Positions 9,146 through 18,976 of a DNA stretch of 64,000 bases are shown one piece after another. The DNA is from Chlorobium sp. (GTDB lineage: Bacteria > Bacteroidota > Chlorobiia > Chlorobiales > Chlorobiaceae): contig SZXV01000002.1 of the NCBI GenBank assembly GCA_005862225.1, positions 186,001 to 250,000 of the forward strand, in the 5' to 3' direction. How positions within the stretch are numbered: the stretch's first letter is position 1; every line of letters begins with the position of its first letter. The translations under genes and the position numbers were made by a program. Below the pieces are notes generated by a model, which did not search any database, was not told the origin of the DNA, and saw only the letters and a program-made list of their open reading frames with translations.

Positions 9146-11896
9146 TCAGCCTTTCAGTGCTGCTCTTGCAGCAGCAAGGCGTGCAATCGGCACCCTGAAC
9201 GGACTGCATGAAACATAGTTCAGCCCCAACTGATGGCAGAACTCGACAGTTGCGGGATCGCCACCGTGTTCGCCGCAGATGCCCAGTTTCAGCTCAGGTT
9301 TAACGGCACGCCCCTCTTTTGCGGAGATGCTCATCAACCTGCCGACGCCCTCTATGTCGAGGGATTCAAACGGATTGCGTGCAAAGATATCCTGCTGCTG
9401 ATATACAGGCAGGAACTGTCCGGAGTCGTCGCGGCTCATGCCGAGGCCCATCTGGGTAAGGTCATTGGTGCCATAACTGAAGAAATCGGCAGCGGTTGCA
9501 ATCTGGTCTGAGGTGATTGCTGCACGAGGAACCTCAATCATGGTGCCTACCAGGTATTTTACTCCTGTGCCCTGCTCAGCAAAGACGCTGCGCGCTGTTT
9601 TGTGAATGATTTCACTGGTGATTTCAAGCTCTTTGACTGTGCTGATCAGTGGAACCATAATTTCAGGGACAACTTCAAAGCCCTCTTTCTTCAGTTGGCA
9701 GGCAGCTTCGATAATAGCCCTGACCTGCATAACAGTGATTTCAGGATGAAGGATGCCAAGGCGGCAGCCACGGAGCCCAAGCATTGGATTAAATTCGTGG
9801 AGACTGCCGATACGCTCTTTAACGGCTTCGAAAGATTTACCTATCTTGCTGGCCAAAGCCTTGATTTCGGTGTCGGTGTGTGGCAAAAATTCATGGAGCG
9901 GAGGATCAAGCAGTCTGATGGTGACCGGACGGGCTCCCATGGCTTTGAAAAGGCCATAAAAGTCCTCGCGCTGATAAGGAAGAAGTTTTTCAAGAGCCTT
10001 TTTACGGCCTTCAACATCATCGGCCAGAATCATCTCTCTCATTGAATCAATACGCTCGCCGCCGAAGAACATGTGCTCAGTGCGACAAAGTCCGATTCCT
10101 TCCGCGCCGAAGGTGATGGCAATTTCTGCCTGGTCTGGCTGGTCGGCATTGGTGCGAATATTGAGTTTACGGTACTTGTCGGCCCACTCCATAAGCTGTT
10201 TGTAAATAGGCCATGTCTCTGCATCTTCAGGCTTGAGCGTTTTATCGACAAGCACTTCAATGATTTCGGAGTTTTTGGTTGGAATCTTGCCGGCAATGAC
10301 TTCGCCGGTGCTTCCGTCAATGGAGATGTAATCGCCTTCTAAAAGAACGATATCCTTTCCGGTGATCCTCATTTCGCCTTTCTGGTAGTCGATATTGAGT
10401 GCTCCGCATCCTGCTACGCAGACCTTGCCCATCTGACGCGCAACCAGCGCTGCATGGGAGGTCATGCCGCCCCGTGCTGTAAGAATACCTTCAGAGGCGT
10501 CCATGCCCTTGATATCTTCCGGTGAAGTTTCAATACGGACAAGAATAACCGCCTCACCCCGCTTGCCAGCTTCGTAGGCATCGACAGCATTAAAATAAAT
10601 CTTGCCGGTAGCAGCTCCTGGTCCAGCATTCAGGCCTGTCGCGAGAAGTCTTCCGCCAGCGACAGCCGCCTTTTTTTCTTTCATGTCAAAAACAGGTCTG
10701 AGCAACTGGTTGAGTTGTTCAGGTTCAATGCGCATCAGCGCCTCTTTTTCGTCGATCAGTTTTTCATTGAACATGTCAACGGCAATTTTCACCGCCGCCA
10801 TTCCGGTTCGTTTGCCGACACGGCACTGCAACATGAAGAGTTTGTCGTTCTCAATGGTGAACTCGATGTCCATCATGTCGTGATAGTGATGTTCGAGAAT
10901 CGAGCGTATCTCTTCGAGCTGGTTGTAAATGCGGGGGTTTTCTGCCTTGAGTTGTTCGATTTTCAGAGGAGTTCTTGTTCCGGCAACCACATCTTCTCCC
11001 TGTGCGTTCATGAGAAACTCACCATAGAAGATATTGTCGCCGGTGGCGGCATCGCGGGTAAACGCTACGCCTGTTCCGCAATCTTCGCCCATGTTGCCGA
11101 AAACCATCGCCTGGACGTTACAGGCGGTTCCCCAGTAGCCGGGAATATGGTTCAGCTTGCGATAGACAATGGCGCGCTCATTGTTCCAACTGTTGAAAAC
11201 GGCGCCGATTGCGCCAATAAGTTGTTCGTGCGGATCTTCAGGGAATGTTCTGCCGGTTTTTTCAAGAATTGCGGCTTTGTATTTGGAGACGATATCCTGG
11301 AGGTCTTCGACACTGAATTCAGTGTCAAGCTCTATGCCGAGTTCGTGTTTTTTGGCTTCAAGAATTTTTTCAAAAGGATCAATCTGCTTTTTGTCGGTTG
11401 GTTTGAGGTCAAGCACGACATCGCCGTACATCTGTACAAAACGGCGGTAACAGTCCCATGCAAAACGGGGGTTGCCTGATTTTCTGGCCAGTCCGTCAAC
11501 AGTTGCTGTGTTCAGGCCAAGGTTCAGAATCGTGTCCATCATGCCGGGCATTGAGGCTCTTGCGCCTGAGCGCACTGAGACAAGCAGCGGATTTTCTGGA
11601 TCACCAAACTTCTTTCCTAATGCATCTTCAACTTTTTTGAGTGCATCCGGAATCTCCTTTTCAAAAAGATTCAGAGGATAGTTTTTCTGGTTGTCGTAAT
11701 AGTACGTACAAACTTCGGTTGAAATGGTGAAGCCCGGAGGGACAGGCAACCCGATGTTTGCCATTTCAGCAAGGTTAGCGCCTTTGCCGCCAAGCAGGTT
11801 TTTCATGGACGCATCACCTTCAGAAGAGCCGCCCGAAAAACTGTAAATGTATTGCTTGCTGGCAGCCGTTTTGTTGGTAGTCTCAGATTTTGGCAT
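9146..11896 (-). CDS. ppdK: Pyruvate, phosphate dikinase
   Basis: 916 residues. It interconverts pyruvate, ATP and phosphate with PEP, AMP and pyrophosphate. In green sulfur bacteria it makes PEP from the pyruvate formed by reductive TCA fixation. The N-terminal ATP-grasp nucleotide domain ([11 protein letters not shown]) is followed by the swivelling phosphohistidine domain with [12 protein letters not shown], where His is the phosphate carrier. The C-terminal PEP/pyruvate barrel ends with C-G-E-H-G-G-D-P. Full length and intact. The start ATG at 11896 lacks an obvious ribosome binding site. It is divergent from the ABC permease, with a 149-base AT-rich spacer holding both promoters. Confidence 0.97.
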   Translation of the reverse strand: MPKSETTNKTAASKQYIYSFSGGSSEGDASMKNLLGGKGANLAEMANIGLPVPPGFTISTEVCTYYYDNQKNYPLNLFEKEIPDALKKVEDALGKKFGDPENPLLVSVRSGARASMPGMMDTILNLGLNTATVDGLARKSGNPRFAWDCYRRFVQMYGDVVLDLKPTDKKQIDPFEKILEAKKHELGIELDTEFSVEDLQDIVSKYKAAILEKTGRTFPEDPHEQLIGAIGAVFNSWNNERAIVYRKLNHIPGYWGTACNVQAMVFGNMGEDCGTGVAFTRDAATGDNIFYGEFLMNAQGEDVVAGTRTPLKIEQLKAENPRIYNQLEEIRSILEHHYHDMMDIEFTIENDKLFMLQCRVGKRTGMAAVKIAVDMFNEKLIDEKEALMRIEPEQLNQLLRPVFDMKEKKAAVAGGRLLATGLNAGPGAATGKIYFNAVDAYEAGKRGEAVILVRIETSPEDIKGMDASEGILTARGGMTSHAALVARQMGKVCVAGCGALNIDYQKGEMRITGKDIVLLEGDYISIDGSTGEVIAGKIPTKNSEIIEVLVDKTLKPEDAETWPIYKQLMEWADKYRKLNIRTNADQPDQAEIAITFGAEGIGLCRTEHMFFGGERIDSMREMILADDVEGRKKALEKLLPYQREDFYGLFKAMGARPVTIRLLDPPLHEFLPHTDTEIKALASKIGKSFEAVKERIGSLHEFNPMLGLRGCRLGILHPEITVMQVRAIIEAACQLKKEGFEVVPEIMVPLISTVKELEITSEIIHKTARSVFAEQGTGVKYLVGTMIEVPRAAITSDQIATAADFFSYGTNDLTQMGLGMSRDDSGQFLPVYQQQDIFARNPFESLDIEGVGRLMSISAKEGRAVKPELKLGICGEHGGDPATVEFCHQLGLNYVSCSPFRVPIARLAAARAALKG

Positions 11897-12045
11897 GATT
11901 TTCAGGAGTAATTATGTTTGTTTCACCCAAAAAAACTGGAGCAGATGGTGATAAAACAGGTGAAGTTGACTATTTTTATTAGAATTGAAATTTAATAAAA
12001 ACCACGTGGAAAAACTACCTGAAAGGATATTGATTCTTATTTATT

Positions 12046-12927
12046 ATGGGAATTGAGGCCTTTGTCATTCTTTTGCAGATTCTGCGTCTTGCTGTTCCTT
12101 ATGTATTAACCTCTGTCGGGGCAACATTTTCGGAACGGGGAGGCGTGGTTAATCTTGCTCTTGAAGGCATGATGCTTGTTGGCGCATTCGGTGCCGCTTT
12201 TGGCCAGTATCGCACCGGTTCTGCTTTCATGGGCATTATTATGGCTCTGCTCTGTGGCCTTGGTGTGGCACTGCTTTTTGCCTTTCTTACGGTGACTCTC
12301 AAAGCCGATCAGATTGTTGCTGGTATAGCTGTTAATATTCTTGTTATGGGTGCGACTCGTTTCGGTCTCACTCTTCTTTTCGGAAGCTCCATGAATTCGG
12401 AGCGGATAGCAGGTGTTGAGGTACCCTCTCTTTTTATGGATCCGCTTTTTCTTGTGGCGGTTGTTTCAGTCTTTGCTGGTCAACTGATTCTTTTCAGGAC
12501 ACCTTATGGACTGCGTCTTCGGGCAACTGGAGAGAGCGCTGCGACTGCCGACAGTGCCGGAGTCAATGTTGACCGCATGAGGTATTCCGGTGTGCTTGTG
12601 TCAGGGGCGCTTGCTGCTCTCGGGGGCGCCTTCCTTGTTTTTCAGCAACACACCTTTACTGATAATATGTCGGCGGGCCGGGGATATATCGCCCTTGCTG
12701 CCATGATTATCGGCAAGTGGACTCCGGCAGGCGCTGCGCTTGCAAGTTTGTTGTTTGCCGCCACTGAATCAATGGAAATCTGGTCTCAGACAGGCTGGAT
12801 TCCTTCCCAGTTGGTACAGTCAATGCCCTATGTCATCACACTTGTTGTTCTTGCCGGTTTTGTCGGCAGAGCGTCAGCTCCGCGAGATTCGGGTATTCCC
12901 TTTGAGAAGAACCGCAGATCAGAGTAG
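12046..12927 (+). CDS. ABC transporter permease, nucleoside/simple-sugar type (YufQ-like)
   Basis: 293 residues, very hydrophobic, with the BPD_transp_2 layout of the permeases paired with BMP-family nucleoside-binding lipoproteins (E-R-G-G-V-V-N-L-A-L-E-G-M-M-L at residues 27-41; later A-D-S-A-G-V-N-V-D-R-M-R-Y and the G-R-G-Y-I-A-L-A-A-M-I motif). Such a transporter needs a second permease, an ATPase with two ABC modules and a binding protein; none is next to it. It is therefore an orphan here, and its partners must be encoded elsewhere or be lost. Confidence 0.85.
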   Translation: MGIEAFVILLQILRLAVPYVLTSVGATFSERGGVVNLALEGMMLVGAFGAAFGQYRTGSAFMGIIMALLCGLGVALLFAFLTVTLKADQIVAGIAVNILVMGATRFGLTLLFGSSMNSERIAGVEVPSLFMDPLFLVAVVSVFAGQLILFRTPYGLRLRATGESAATADSAGVNVDRMRYSGVLVSGALAALGGAFLVFQQHTFTDNMSAGRGYIALAAMIIGKWTPAGAALASLLFAATESMEIWSQTGWIPSQLVQSMPYVITLVVLAGFVGRASAPRDSGIPFEKNRRSE

Positions 12928-13216
12928 ATTGAGCAGGTCACTGACAAGTTTTGCAATGCCTTTGGCCACTTCTCATCTTGACGCCCCCAATCATATAGGC
13001 CAGAGTACTGACTCCTTTTTTCTTTTTACCGCAAGCTGCGTAATAAATGCGCACACCAAAAGCAGGATAGCGACTCTTTTTGGCTCGGGGCCTATGGTTT
13101 CTCGCGTCCTTGCTATAACTGATAAAAGTTATTTTTGCTGTTGTGTTATTCTATTTTTTTTCTTTCTGTATTACAATGAAGTTATTCTGTCCAATGTTTT
13201 TATCCTGACATCCATT

Positions 13217-13759
13217 ATGATTACTCCCAAAGAGACCCTCCTTTTGCTTATTGATGTGCAGGGCCGACTTGCAGAGGCTGTTTTTCAGCATGAGGAGGTG
13301 GCAAAAAACATAAGCAAATTGATCAGGGCATGCACGATTCTTGATGTGCCGGTTCTGGTGACTGAGCAGTACCCGAAGGGTCTTGGCCACACTATTGATG
13401 CGTTGAAAGAGTTGCTTCCGGGAAATCTGCCTGTTGAAAAAAAATCATTCAGTTGTTGTGGTGCGCCGGAGTTTATGAAGCAGCTTCGGTTATGCAGGCG
13501 GAACGATATTCTTGTTGTCGGCATGGAGACCCATGTCTGTGTCTACCAGACCTCTGTCGAGCTTCTTGAATTTGGCTACAATGTTCATCTGGTCACCGAT
13601 GGTGTTTCATCAAGAACGGCAGAGAACAAACATATCGGCATTCGCTGTATTGAAAAAGCAGGCGCATCTCTTACCAGCACTGAAATGGCTGTTTTTGAAT
13701 TATTGCGCGTGGCCGAGGGAGAGAAATTCAAGGCTATCTCCAACATTGTGAAAGAGTAG
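13217..13759 (+). CDS. Isochorismatase-family hydrolase
   Basis: 180 residues with the cysteine-hydrolase triad of this fold: Asp in L-I-D-V-Q-G-R-L-A, Lys in V-E-K-K-S-F-S, and Cys in G-M-E-T-H-V-C-V-Y-Q-T. The short form is closest to YcaC/isochorismatase-related proteins rather than PncA; the substrate is unknown. The open frame continues upstream to 12740, but that part overlaps the permease and is unlike any protein. The start is ATG 13217, where similarity begins. The ~290 bases before it hold no gene I can support. Confidence 0.85.
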   Translation: MITPKETLLLLIDVQGRLAEAVFQHEEVAKNISKLIRACTILDVPVLVTEQYPKGLGHTIDALKELLPGNLPVEKKSFSCCGAPEFMKQLRLCRRNDILVVGMETHVCVYQTSVELLEFGYNVHLVTDGVSSRTAENKHIGIRCIEKAGASLTSTEMAVFELLRVAEGEKFKAISNIVKE

Positions 13760-13800
13760 GGAGCTCCTGTTGCGGCTGCAATGATGATCATGCAGCGGCA

Positions 13801-14895
13801 TCAGAATATCGATGGCAACCGATCCGAATCATCATTATTCAGAACCGCTTTAAGCATCGACTTCATTATTTCCTCTCCTTCAAAGATATCAGTTGCTATT
13901 TTCAGATAATAACAGGGCCTTGAGGTAATGATGCGAATAAGTTCAGGACGTCCGAGCATCCGGAAATAGTCTTTTTCTGTTGTGATAATGCTCAGCCCTT
14001 TTTCTTCGGCTTCTTGTCGGACAGCTTGCAGTTTTTTTGCGCTGTATGGCTCATGATCGTGGAAAAAGCGGTGGGCAACGACATTTATGCCCTCATTGAC
14101 AAGGCTTTCGACAAGGCTTTCGGGAGATGCAATACCTGCAAACGCAAGGACGTTAAGGTTTGCGGGAGACGGGGCCTCTTCTGACGTGTTTAATTCTCCT
14201 GAAAAACAGATCAGTTCCCCGATTTTCATGCGTGCCTTTAAAACTGGTTGGCCGTGTTTTTCCAGTTCATGCATGATAACATCAGCGGTTTCCCTGTCGG
14301 TAATCTTGCTCAGAACAATCAGATCAGCCCTTGAAAGATTTTTTAACGGCTCTCTCAGACGGCCTTCCGGCAGCATTTTTGCCGTTAAAAAAGGCTCTGC
14401 TGCGTTGACGATGGCGATATTGAGATCCCGGTCAATCTGGCGATGCTGGAAGGCATCGTCAAGAATAATCACGGAGGGAAGCCTTTTTGCAAAGTGGTTG
14501 GCAATCCAGATGATGGCGTCAGCTCTTTTTTTTGCGACAATCACAATGGCATCAGGGTTGTTCCAGGCGAGCATCGCAGTTTCGTCTCCAGCCTCCCTGC
14601 TGCTGAGAAAGATCCTCTGGCCGTCAGATACAAGCTGCACTCCCTTTGACTCCCTCATGTAGCCTCGTGATACAATCGCAGGTTGGCAGCCTATTGAGAG
14701 ATAGTACTTGACGACCCAGTCCACAAGAGGAGTTTTTCCAGTGCCTCCAGCCGACAGATTGCCGATTGAGACCACAGGAACAGGCGATTTCCATGCCTTG
14801 AAGATTTTTCGGTCAAAAAGCGTATTGCGAAACTGCACAATAATGCGATAAAGCAGTGCGGCTGGTCGGAAGAGTATAAAAACCAATTTATGCAT
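13801..14895 (-). CDS. lpxK: Tetraacyldisaccharide 4'-kinase
   Basis: 364 residues. LpxK phosphorylates the 4' position of the lipid A disaccharide at the inner membrane. A hydrophobic N-terminal segment precedes the Walker A stretch S-I-G-N-L-S-A-G-G-T-G-K-T-P, typical of the family, and D-D-A-F-Q-H-R appears later. The frame is open to 15015, but ATG 14895 matches the family start and overlaps the stop of the acyltransferase gene by 8 bases. The two genes are thus translationally coupled in a lipid A operon. Confidence 0.93.
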   Translation of the reverse strand: MHKLVFILFRPAALLYRIIVQFRNTLFDRKIFKAWKSPVPVVSIGNLSAGGTGKTPLVDWVVKYYLSIGCQPAIVSRGYMRESKGVQLVSDGQRIFLSSREAGDETAMLAWNNPDAIVIVAKKRADAIIWIANHFAKRLPSVIILDDAFQHRQIDRDLNIAIVNAAEPFLTAKMLPEGRLREPLKNLSRADLIVLSKITDRETADVIMHELEKHGQPVLKARMKIGELICFSGELNTSEEAPSPANLNVLAFAGIASPESLVESLVNEGINVVAHRFFHDHEPYSAKKLQAVRQEAEEKGLSIITTEKDYFRMLGRPELIRIITSRPCYYLKIATDIFEGEEIMKSMLKAVLNNDDSDRLPSIF

Positions 14896-15505
14896 GAGTA
14901 AAACGATCAGAAAGGATTGTGGAATAGGTGTGAAGCTCTTTTTCGCTTTTGAAGTCAGGAAGCTCAAGCAGATGAAGCTTGATAAACGTTTTGCTGAAAG
15001 GTTTGGGAATTTCAAACTGATCCCAACTCTTGAGCATCCATTTTTTTGTATAGTTTATCTCTGCAAAAACAAGAGAGTAGTTGTTTTTTGAGGCTAATCG
15101 CAACAAGCCGTATTTGAACTGGTTGATCGGTCCGCGCGGTCCGTCCGGTGTCATAACAACAATACTGTCGTGATCGAGAGCATCCTGTATTGAGCGCCTG
15201 ACCTCTTCGCCACCCCTTGAGCTTGAACCACGGATAAGCGCAAAACCTAATTGGTCAAGAGTGTCGGCAAGAGTACGTCCATCTTTAGAGAGGCTGACCA
15301 CAGCGGTAGTTTTTTGAGGGGAAAAAAGGATTTTGGCAAAAAGCCACCCGACAACCATTTTACCATGCCAGAAGAGGATGATGGCCTTTCTGTCGCGCAA
15401 CTGGTTCTGGTGGAGTGGCTGCGTTACCGATATCCTGAGGCTTGCATAGAGAAGCTTCAGGACGACAGGAATTATATAACGTGAAATCACCGGGGAAAGT
15501 GACAT
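14888..15505 (-). CDS. DUF374 lysophospholipid-acyltransferase-like protein
   Basis: 205 residues. The DUF374 pattern is present: F-W-H-G-K-M near residue 45, S-L-S-K-D-G-R, R-G-S-S-S-R-G-G and T-P-D-G-P-R-G-P. The family belongs to the LPLAT superfamily. Next to lpxK, it is a candidate for a late acyl transfer to lipid A, in place of classical LpxL/LpxM. This role is inferred from context, not shown. Its stop overlaps the lpxK start. Confidence 0.85.
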   Translation of the reverse strand: MSLSPVISRYIIPVVLKLLYASLRISVTQPLHQNQLRDRKAIILFWHGKMVVGWLFAKILFSPQKTTAVVSLSKDGRTLADTLDQLGFALIRGSSSRGGEEVRRSIQDALDHDSIVVMTPDGPRGPINQFKYGLLRLASKNNYSLVFAEINYTKKWMLKSWDQFEIPKPFSKTFIKLHLLELPDFKSEKELHTYSTILSDRFTHA

Positions 15506-15687
15506 GGCGCTAAGGAATAATTGACAGTCGAGGAACGGGAAGGCTCCGAAATTAATTTTTTATTTGTTTACTTTACGCTTATTGCCTTCAATAAGATCGC
15601 TGTTTGTTTCAATAAGACAGGGGGAAGTTAACAATCCGTGTGGATAAACCACAGGGTGAAATATGGCCAATGCCCATAGAAAGAATC

Positions 15688-16968
15688 ATGAAAATCTTGA
15701 TTATAGGAAGCGGTGCGCGTGAACATGCCTTATGCTGGTCAGTTGCCCGCAGTGAGAGGGTGACTGAGGTTTTTGTCGCACCAGGTAATGGTGGAACCGC
15801 GCTCATGGGTGGCAAGGTGCATAATGTGCCGCTGAAAGCCACAGCGCTGCATGATCTGCTTCAGTTTGCAAAGGATAAAGAGATTGATCTGACGGTTGTC
15901 GGTTCAGAGCAACCGCTTGAACTGGGTATTGTTGATCTTTTTCGTGCCGCTCAGAAGCTGATCGTTGGGCCAACCAAAGCTGCGGCCCGTCTTGAGGCCA
16001 GCAAGCTCTTTTCCAAAGAGTTTATGGATCGGCACGGGATTCCTACAGCAGGTTATCATGTTTTTCGGGATGCCCAGGGCGCAAACAGCTTTATCGGGCA
16101 GCAAGAGACGCTGTATCCTCTGGTGATCAAGGCAAGTGGCCTGTGTGCCGGAAAAGGGGTTTTTATTGTCTCAGACAAGGGGGAAGCGCAGAAAGTCATC
16201 AGGGAGTTGTTTGAAGATCGTATTTTTGGCGATGCCGCCAACGAGGTGGTTATTGAGGAGTTTCTTCAGGGTCAGGAGGCAAGTGTTTTTGTGCTGACCG
16301 ACGGACTCAGGTACAGGCTTTTTCTGCCAGCCCAGGATCACAAGCGCATTGGGGATGGCGATACCGGCAAGAATACCGGCGGTATGGGCGCGTATGCCCC
16401 GGCTTCGCTGGTGACTCCAGAGGTGATGCAGAAGGTCGAGGAGCGCATTATTCTCCCGACACTGCAGGGGATGTCCGAAGAGGGTTATCCCTATACAGGT
16501 TTTTTGTATGTCGGGCTGATGATTAACCAGGGAGAACCTTTTGTTGTCGAGTACAATGCCCGTCTCGGCGATCCGGAAACACAGGTGGTGCTTCCTCTTC
16601 TGAAAAGCGATTTTGTTGCCGCTCTTCTGGCAAGTGTTGATGGGACGCTCGGCGATCACCCTTTTGAGATGCACCGGAAATCGGCCACAACAGTTGTCAT
16701 GGCTTCAGGTGGTTATCCTGATCACTATGAAACAGGCAAGCAGATCACCATTGCAGAGGATCTGGCCGCAATGGAAGATTGTCTGTTGTTTCACGCAGGA
16801 ACGGCTTGTGACGGTGACCAGCTTGTTACTGCAGGTGGTCGTGTGTTCTCAGTGACAGCATTGGGAGAGACTCTCGTTGAGAGCATTGAACGAGCTTACC
16901 GTGTTGTTGAAAAAATAAGCTTTGATGGCGCATATTACAGGAAAGACATAGGCAAAAAGGCACTATAA
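15688..16968 (+). CDS. purD: Phosphoribosylamine-glycine ligase
   Basis: 426 residues. GAR synthetase, step 2 of purine synthesis. The family start M-K-I-L-I-I-G-S-G-A-R-E-H-A-L is at 15688; an upstream in-frame ATG at 15640 would add 16 unrelated residues. The ATP-grasp core shows K-A-S-G-L-C-A-G-K-G-V, G-G-M-G-A-Y-A-P and E-Y-N-A-R-L-G-D-P-E-T-Q. The JAMM peptidase gene starts one base after its stop. Confidence 0.96.
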   Translation: MKILIIGSGAREHALCWSVARSERVTEVFVAPGNGGTALMGGKVHNVPLKATALHDLLQFAKDKEIDLTVVGSEQPLELGIVDLFRAAQKLIVGPTKAAARLEASKLFSKEFMDRHGIPTAGYHVFRDAQGANSFIGQQETLYPLVIKASGLCAGKGVFIVSDKGEAQKVIRELFEDRIFGDAANEVVIEEFLQGQEASVFVLTDGLRYRLFLPAQDHKRIGDGDTGKNTGGMGAYAPASLVTPEVMQKVEERIILPTLQGMSEEGYPYTGFLYVGLMINQGEPFVVEYNARLGDPETQVVLPLLKSDFVAALLASVDGTLGDHPFEMHRKSATTVVMASGGYPDHYETGKQITIAEDLAAMEDCLLFHAGTACDGDQLVTAGGRVFSVTALGETLVESIERAYRVVEKISFDGAYYRKDIGKKAL

Positions 16969-16969
16969 C

Positions 16970-17401
16970 ATGAAGCTATTCCGCCGTAAATTTGAGATTA
17001 TTCAGGAACAGGCAGTTCGTGAGTTGCCATACGAGTGTTGCGGCCTGCTCGTCGGAAAACAGAACAGTGATCACAGGGGAAACATCGAAAACATTGTTTA
17101 TGAGGTTGCCCCTTGCAGAAACTGCCTTTATTTTGGAAAAGAGCAGGGTTTTGAGATTGCCCATCAGGAGTATCTTGATGTGGAGCGGGAAGCCGCAAGA
17201 GCCGGTTATGTTATTCTCGGCTCTTATCATTCTCATATCAATTCGCCCTCTATCCCCTCCCTGCATGATGTTGATTTTGCCCATCCTGGCCATACGTTAC
17301 TGATTATTTCATTGATGAATGGGCTCCCCAGGGAGGTGACAGCATGGTTGAGACGCCAGTCGGGCGGATTTCACCAGGAGCAGATTCGTGTGGTCGAGTA
17401 G
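16970..17401 (+). CDS. JAMM/MPN+ metallopeptidase (M67 family)
   Basis: 143 residues with the zinc motif of JAB1/MPN+ proteases: E near the N-terminus (R-E-L-P-Y-E-C-C-G-L-L-V-G), then H-S-H-x7-S-x2-D in the stretch H-S-H-I-N-S-P-S-I-P-S-L-H-D. Bacterial stand-alone members process ubiquitin-like sulfur carriers (ThiS/MoaD/CysO type) or related substrates. No such carrier or E1-like protein is nearby, so the substrate is open. The gene begins one base after the purD stop and is likely cotranscribed with it. Confidence 0.88.
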   Translation: MKLFRRKFEIIQEQAVRELPYECCGLLVGKQNSDHRGNIENIVYEVAPCRNCLYFGKEQGFEIAHQEYLDVEREAARAGYVILGSYHSHINSPSIPSLHDVDFAHPGHTLLIISLMNGLPREVTAWLRRQSGGFHQEQIRVVE

Positions 17402-17491
17402 TTTGCCGTTGCAGAGGTGAACAAAACTCATTGAATATTTTGTACATTGTCTTTTTTTAGAAGCTTACCAAGTATTAAACCCCGAAAAAAC

Positions 17492-18970
17492 GTGCCAAAG
17501 CGGGAAGATATCAAGTCGATTTTAGTGATTGGAGCTGGTCCTATCGTGATCGGTCAGGCCTGTGAATTTGATTATTCCGGTACCCAGGCGTGCCGGGCAC
17601 TCAAGGAGGATGGTTACCGCGTTGTGCTGGTCAACAGCAATCCCGCTACGATTATGACTGATATAGAATTTGCGGATGCGACCTATATTGAGCCGATTAC
17701 TCCGGAGTATGTCCAGAAAATTATTGAACGGGAAAAACCTGATGCGCTTTTGCCAACCATGGGTGGGCAGACGGCACTCAATATTGCCGTCAGTCTGGCG
17801 GAATCGGGTATTCTTGAACGCAACGGAGTTGAACTGATTGGAGCCAAGCTTCGTGCCATCAGAAAAGCTGAAAATCGTGAGTTTTTCAGCGATGCAATGA
17901 AAAAAATCGGCCTTGAAATGGCCAAAGGTTATTTCGTTCGTAACGAAAAAGAGGCAAGAGAGGCGCTTGAAGAGATCGGTTTGCCGATTGTCATCAGGCC
18001 GTCATTTACGCTTGGCGGTACCGGTGGAGGTTTTGCTGAAACCAAGGCAGATTACTATGAAGCGGTTCGCAGAGGGCTTACCGAAAGCCCGATCAGTGAA
18101 GTGCTGGTAGAAGAGTGTCTGATTGGCTGGAAGGAGTATGAACTTGAGGTGATCCGCGATCTGGCCGATAATGTTATTATTGTCTGTTCTATTGAAAATG
18201 TTGATCCGATGGGTGTCCATACCGGAGACAGCATTACCGTTGCCCCGGCCCAGACGCTGACCGACCGTCAGTACCAGGAGCTCAGGGACGCCTCAATCAG
18301 AATCATCCGAGAGATCGGGGTGGAGACGGGTGGAAGCAATATTCAGTTTGCCATCAATCCGGTCAATGGCCGTATTGTTGTTATCGAGATGAATCCACGG
18401 GTGTCACGCAGTTCAGCGCTGGCCTCAAAGGCAACCGGTTTTCCGATTGCCAAGGTTGCCGCAAAACTTGCTGTCGGGTACCGGCTTGATGAAATTCTCA
18501 ATGATATAACCAAAACAACGCCAGCCAGTTTTGAGCCAACCATTGACTATTGTGTTGTCAAGATTCCTCGATGGGATTTTGAAAAGTTCAAGAACGTTGA
18601 CGCGCGTCTCGGTGTGCAGATGAAGTCGGTCGGTGAAGTCATGGCTTTTGGAAGAAACTTCAGGGAGGCGTTGCAGAAATCGCTGCGGGGTCTTGAAATA
18701 GGGCGTGCAGGGCTTGGCTCTGACGGCAAGGATGTTATGAATGTGCTTGATATGACTCAGCAGCAGAAAAAGTTTGCCAAAGAGGATATTCTTGAAAAAA
18801 TCCGGATACCGAAAGCGGATCGTATGTTTTATCTTCGTTACGCTTTTCAGGCTGGAGCGACCATTGATGAAGTCCATCAGTCGACCGGCATTGACCCCTG
18901 GTTTCTTGATAATATTCTCCAGATTGTTGAGTTTGAAGATGAACTTCGTGCAATGGCTTCCGCAGACTGA
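17492..18970 (+). CDS. carB: Carbamoyl-phosphate synthase, N-terminal half of large subunit
   Basis: 492 residues, less than half of a normal CarB (about 1070). It holds only the carboxyphosphate-forming ATP-grasp half ([20 protein letters not shown] near the start, [18 protein letters not shown]) and part of the oligomerisation domain. It ends with a normal stop, then trpC starts 6 bases later, so this is a split subunit and not a frameshift. Split CarB (medium subunit plus small half) is known in Aquifex, some archaea and annotated Chlorobi. The partner half and carA are outside the window. The start is probably GTG 17492 (V-P-K-R-E-D-I-K); a TTG at 17447 is the alternative. Confidence 0.9.
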   Translation: MPKREDIKSILVIGAGPIVIGQACEFDYSGTQACRALKEDGYRVVLVNSNPATIMTDIEFADATYIEPITPEYVQKIIEREKPDALLPTMGGQTALNIAVSLAESGILERNGVELIGAKLRAIRKAENREFFSDAMKKIGLEMAKGYFVRNEKEAREALEEIGLPIVIRPSFTLGGTGGGFAETKADYYEAVRRGLTESPISEVLVEECLIGWKEYELEVIRDLADNVIIVCSIENVDPMGVHTGDSITVAPAQTLTDRQYQELRDASIRIIREIGVETGGSNIQFAINPVNGRIVVIEMNPRVSRSSALASKATGFPIAKVAAKLAVGYRLDEILNDITKTTPASFEPTIDYCVVKIPRWDFEKFKNVDARLGVQMKSVGEVMAFGRNFREALQKSLRGLEIGRAGLGSDGKDVMNVLDMTQQQKKFAKEDILEKIRIPKADRMFYLRYAFQAGATIDEVHQSTGIDPWFLDNILQIVEFEDELRAMASAD

Positions 18971-18976
18971 TCAGCC

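Noticed and set aside
10715-11479. A 254-codon open frame antisense to ppdK
   Set aside because: It lies wholly inside the intact, highly conserved ppdK and has no protein-like motifs.
12928-13100. A hydrophobic minus-strand stretch between the permease and the hydrolase
   Set aside because: It has no start codon within its open frame and is under 50 codons.
12740-13216. Upstream extension of the isochorismatase-like frame
   Set aside because: It overlaps the permease in another frame; similarity to hydrolases begins only at 13217.
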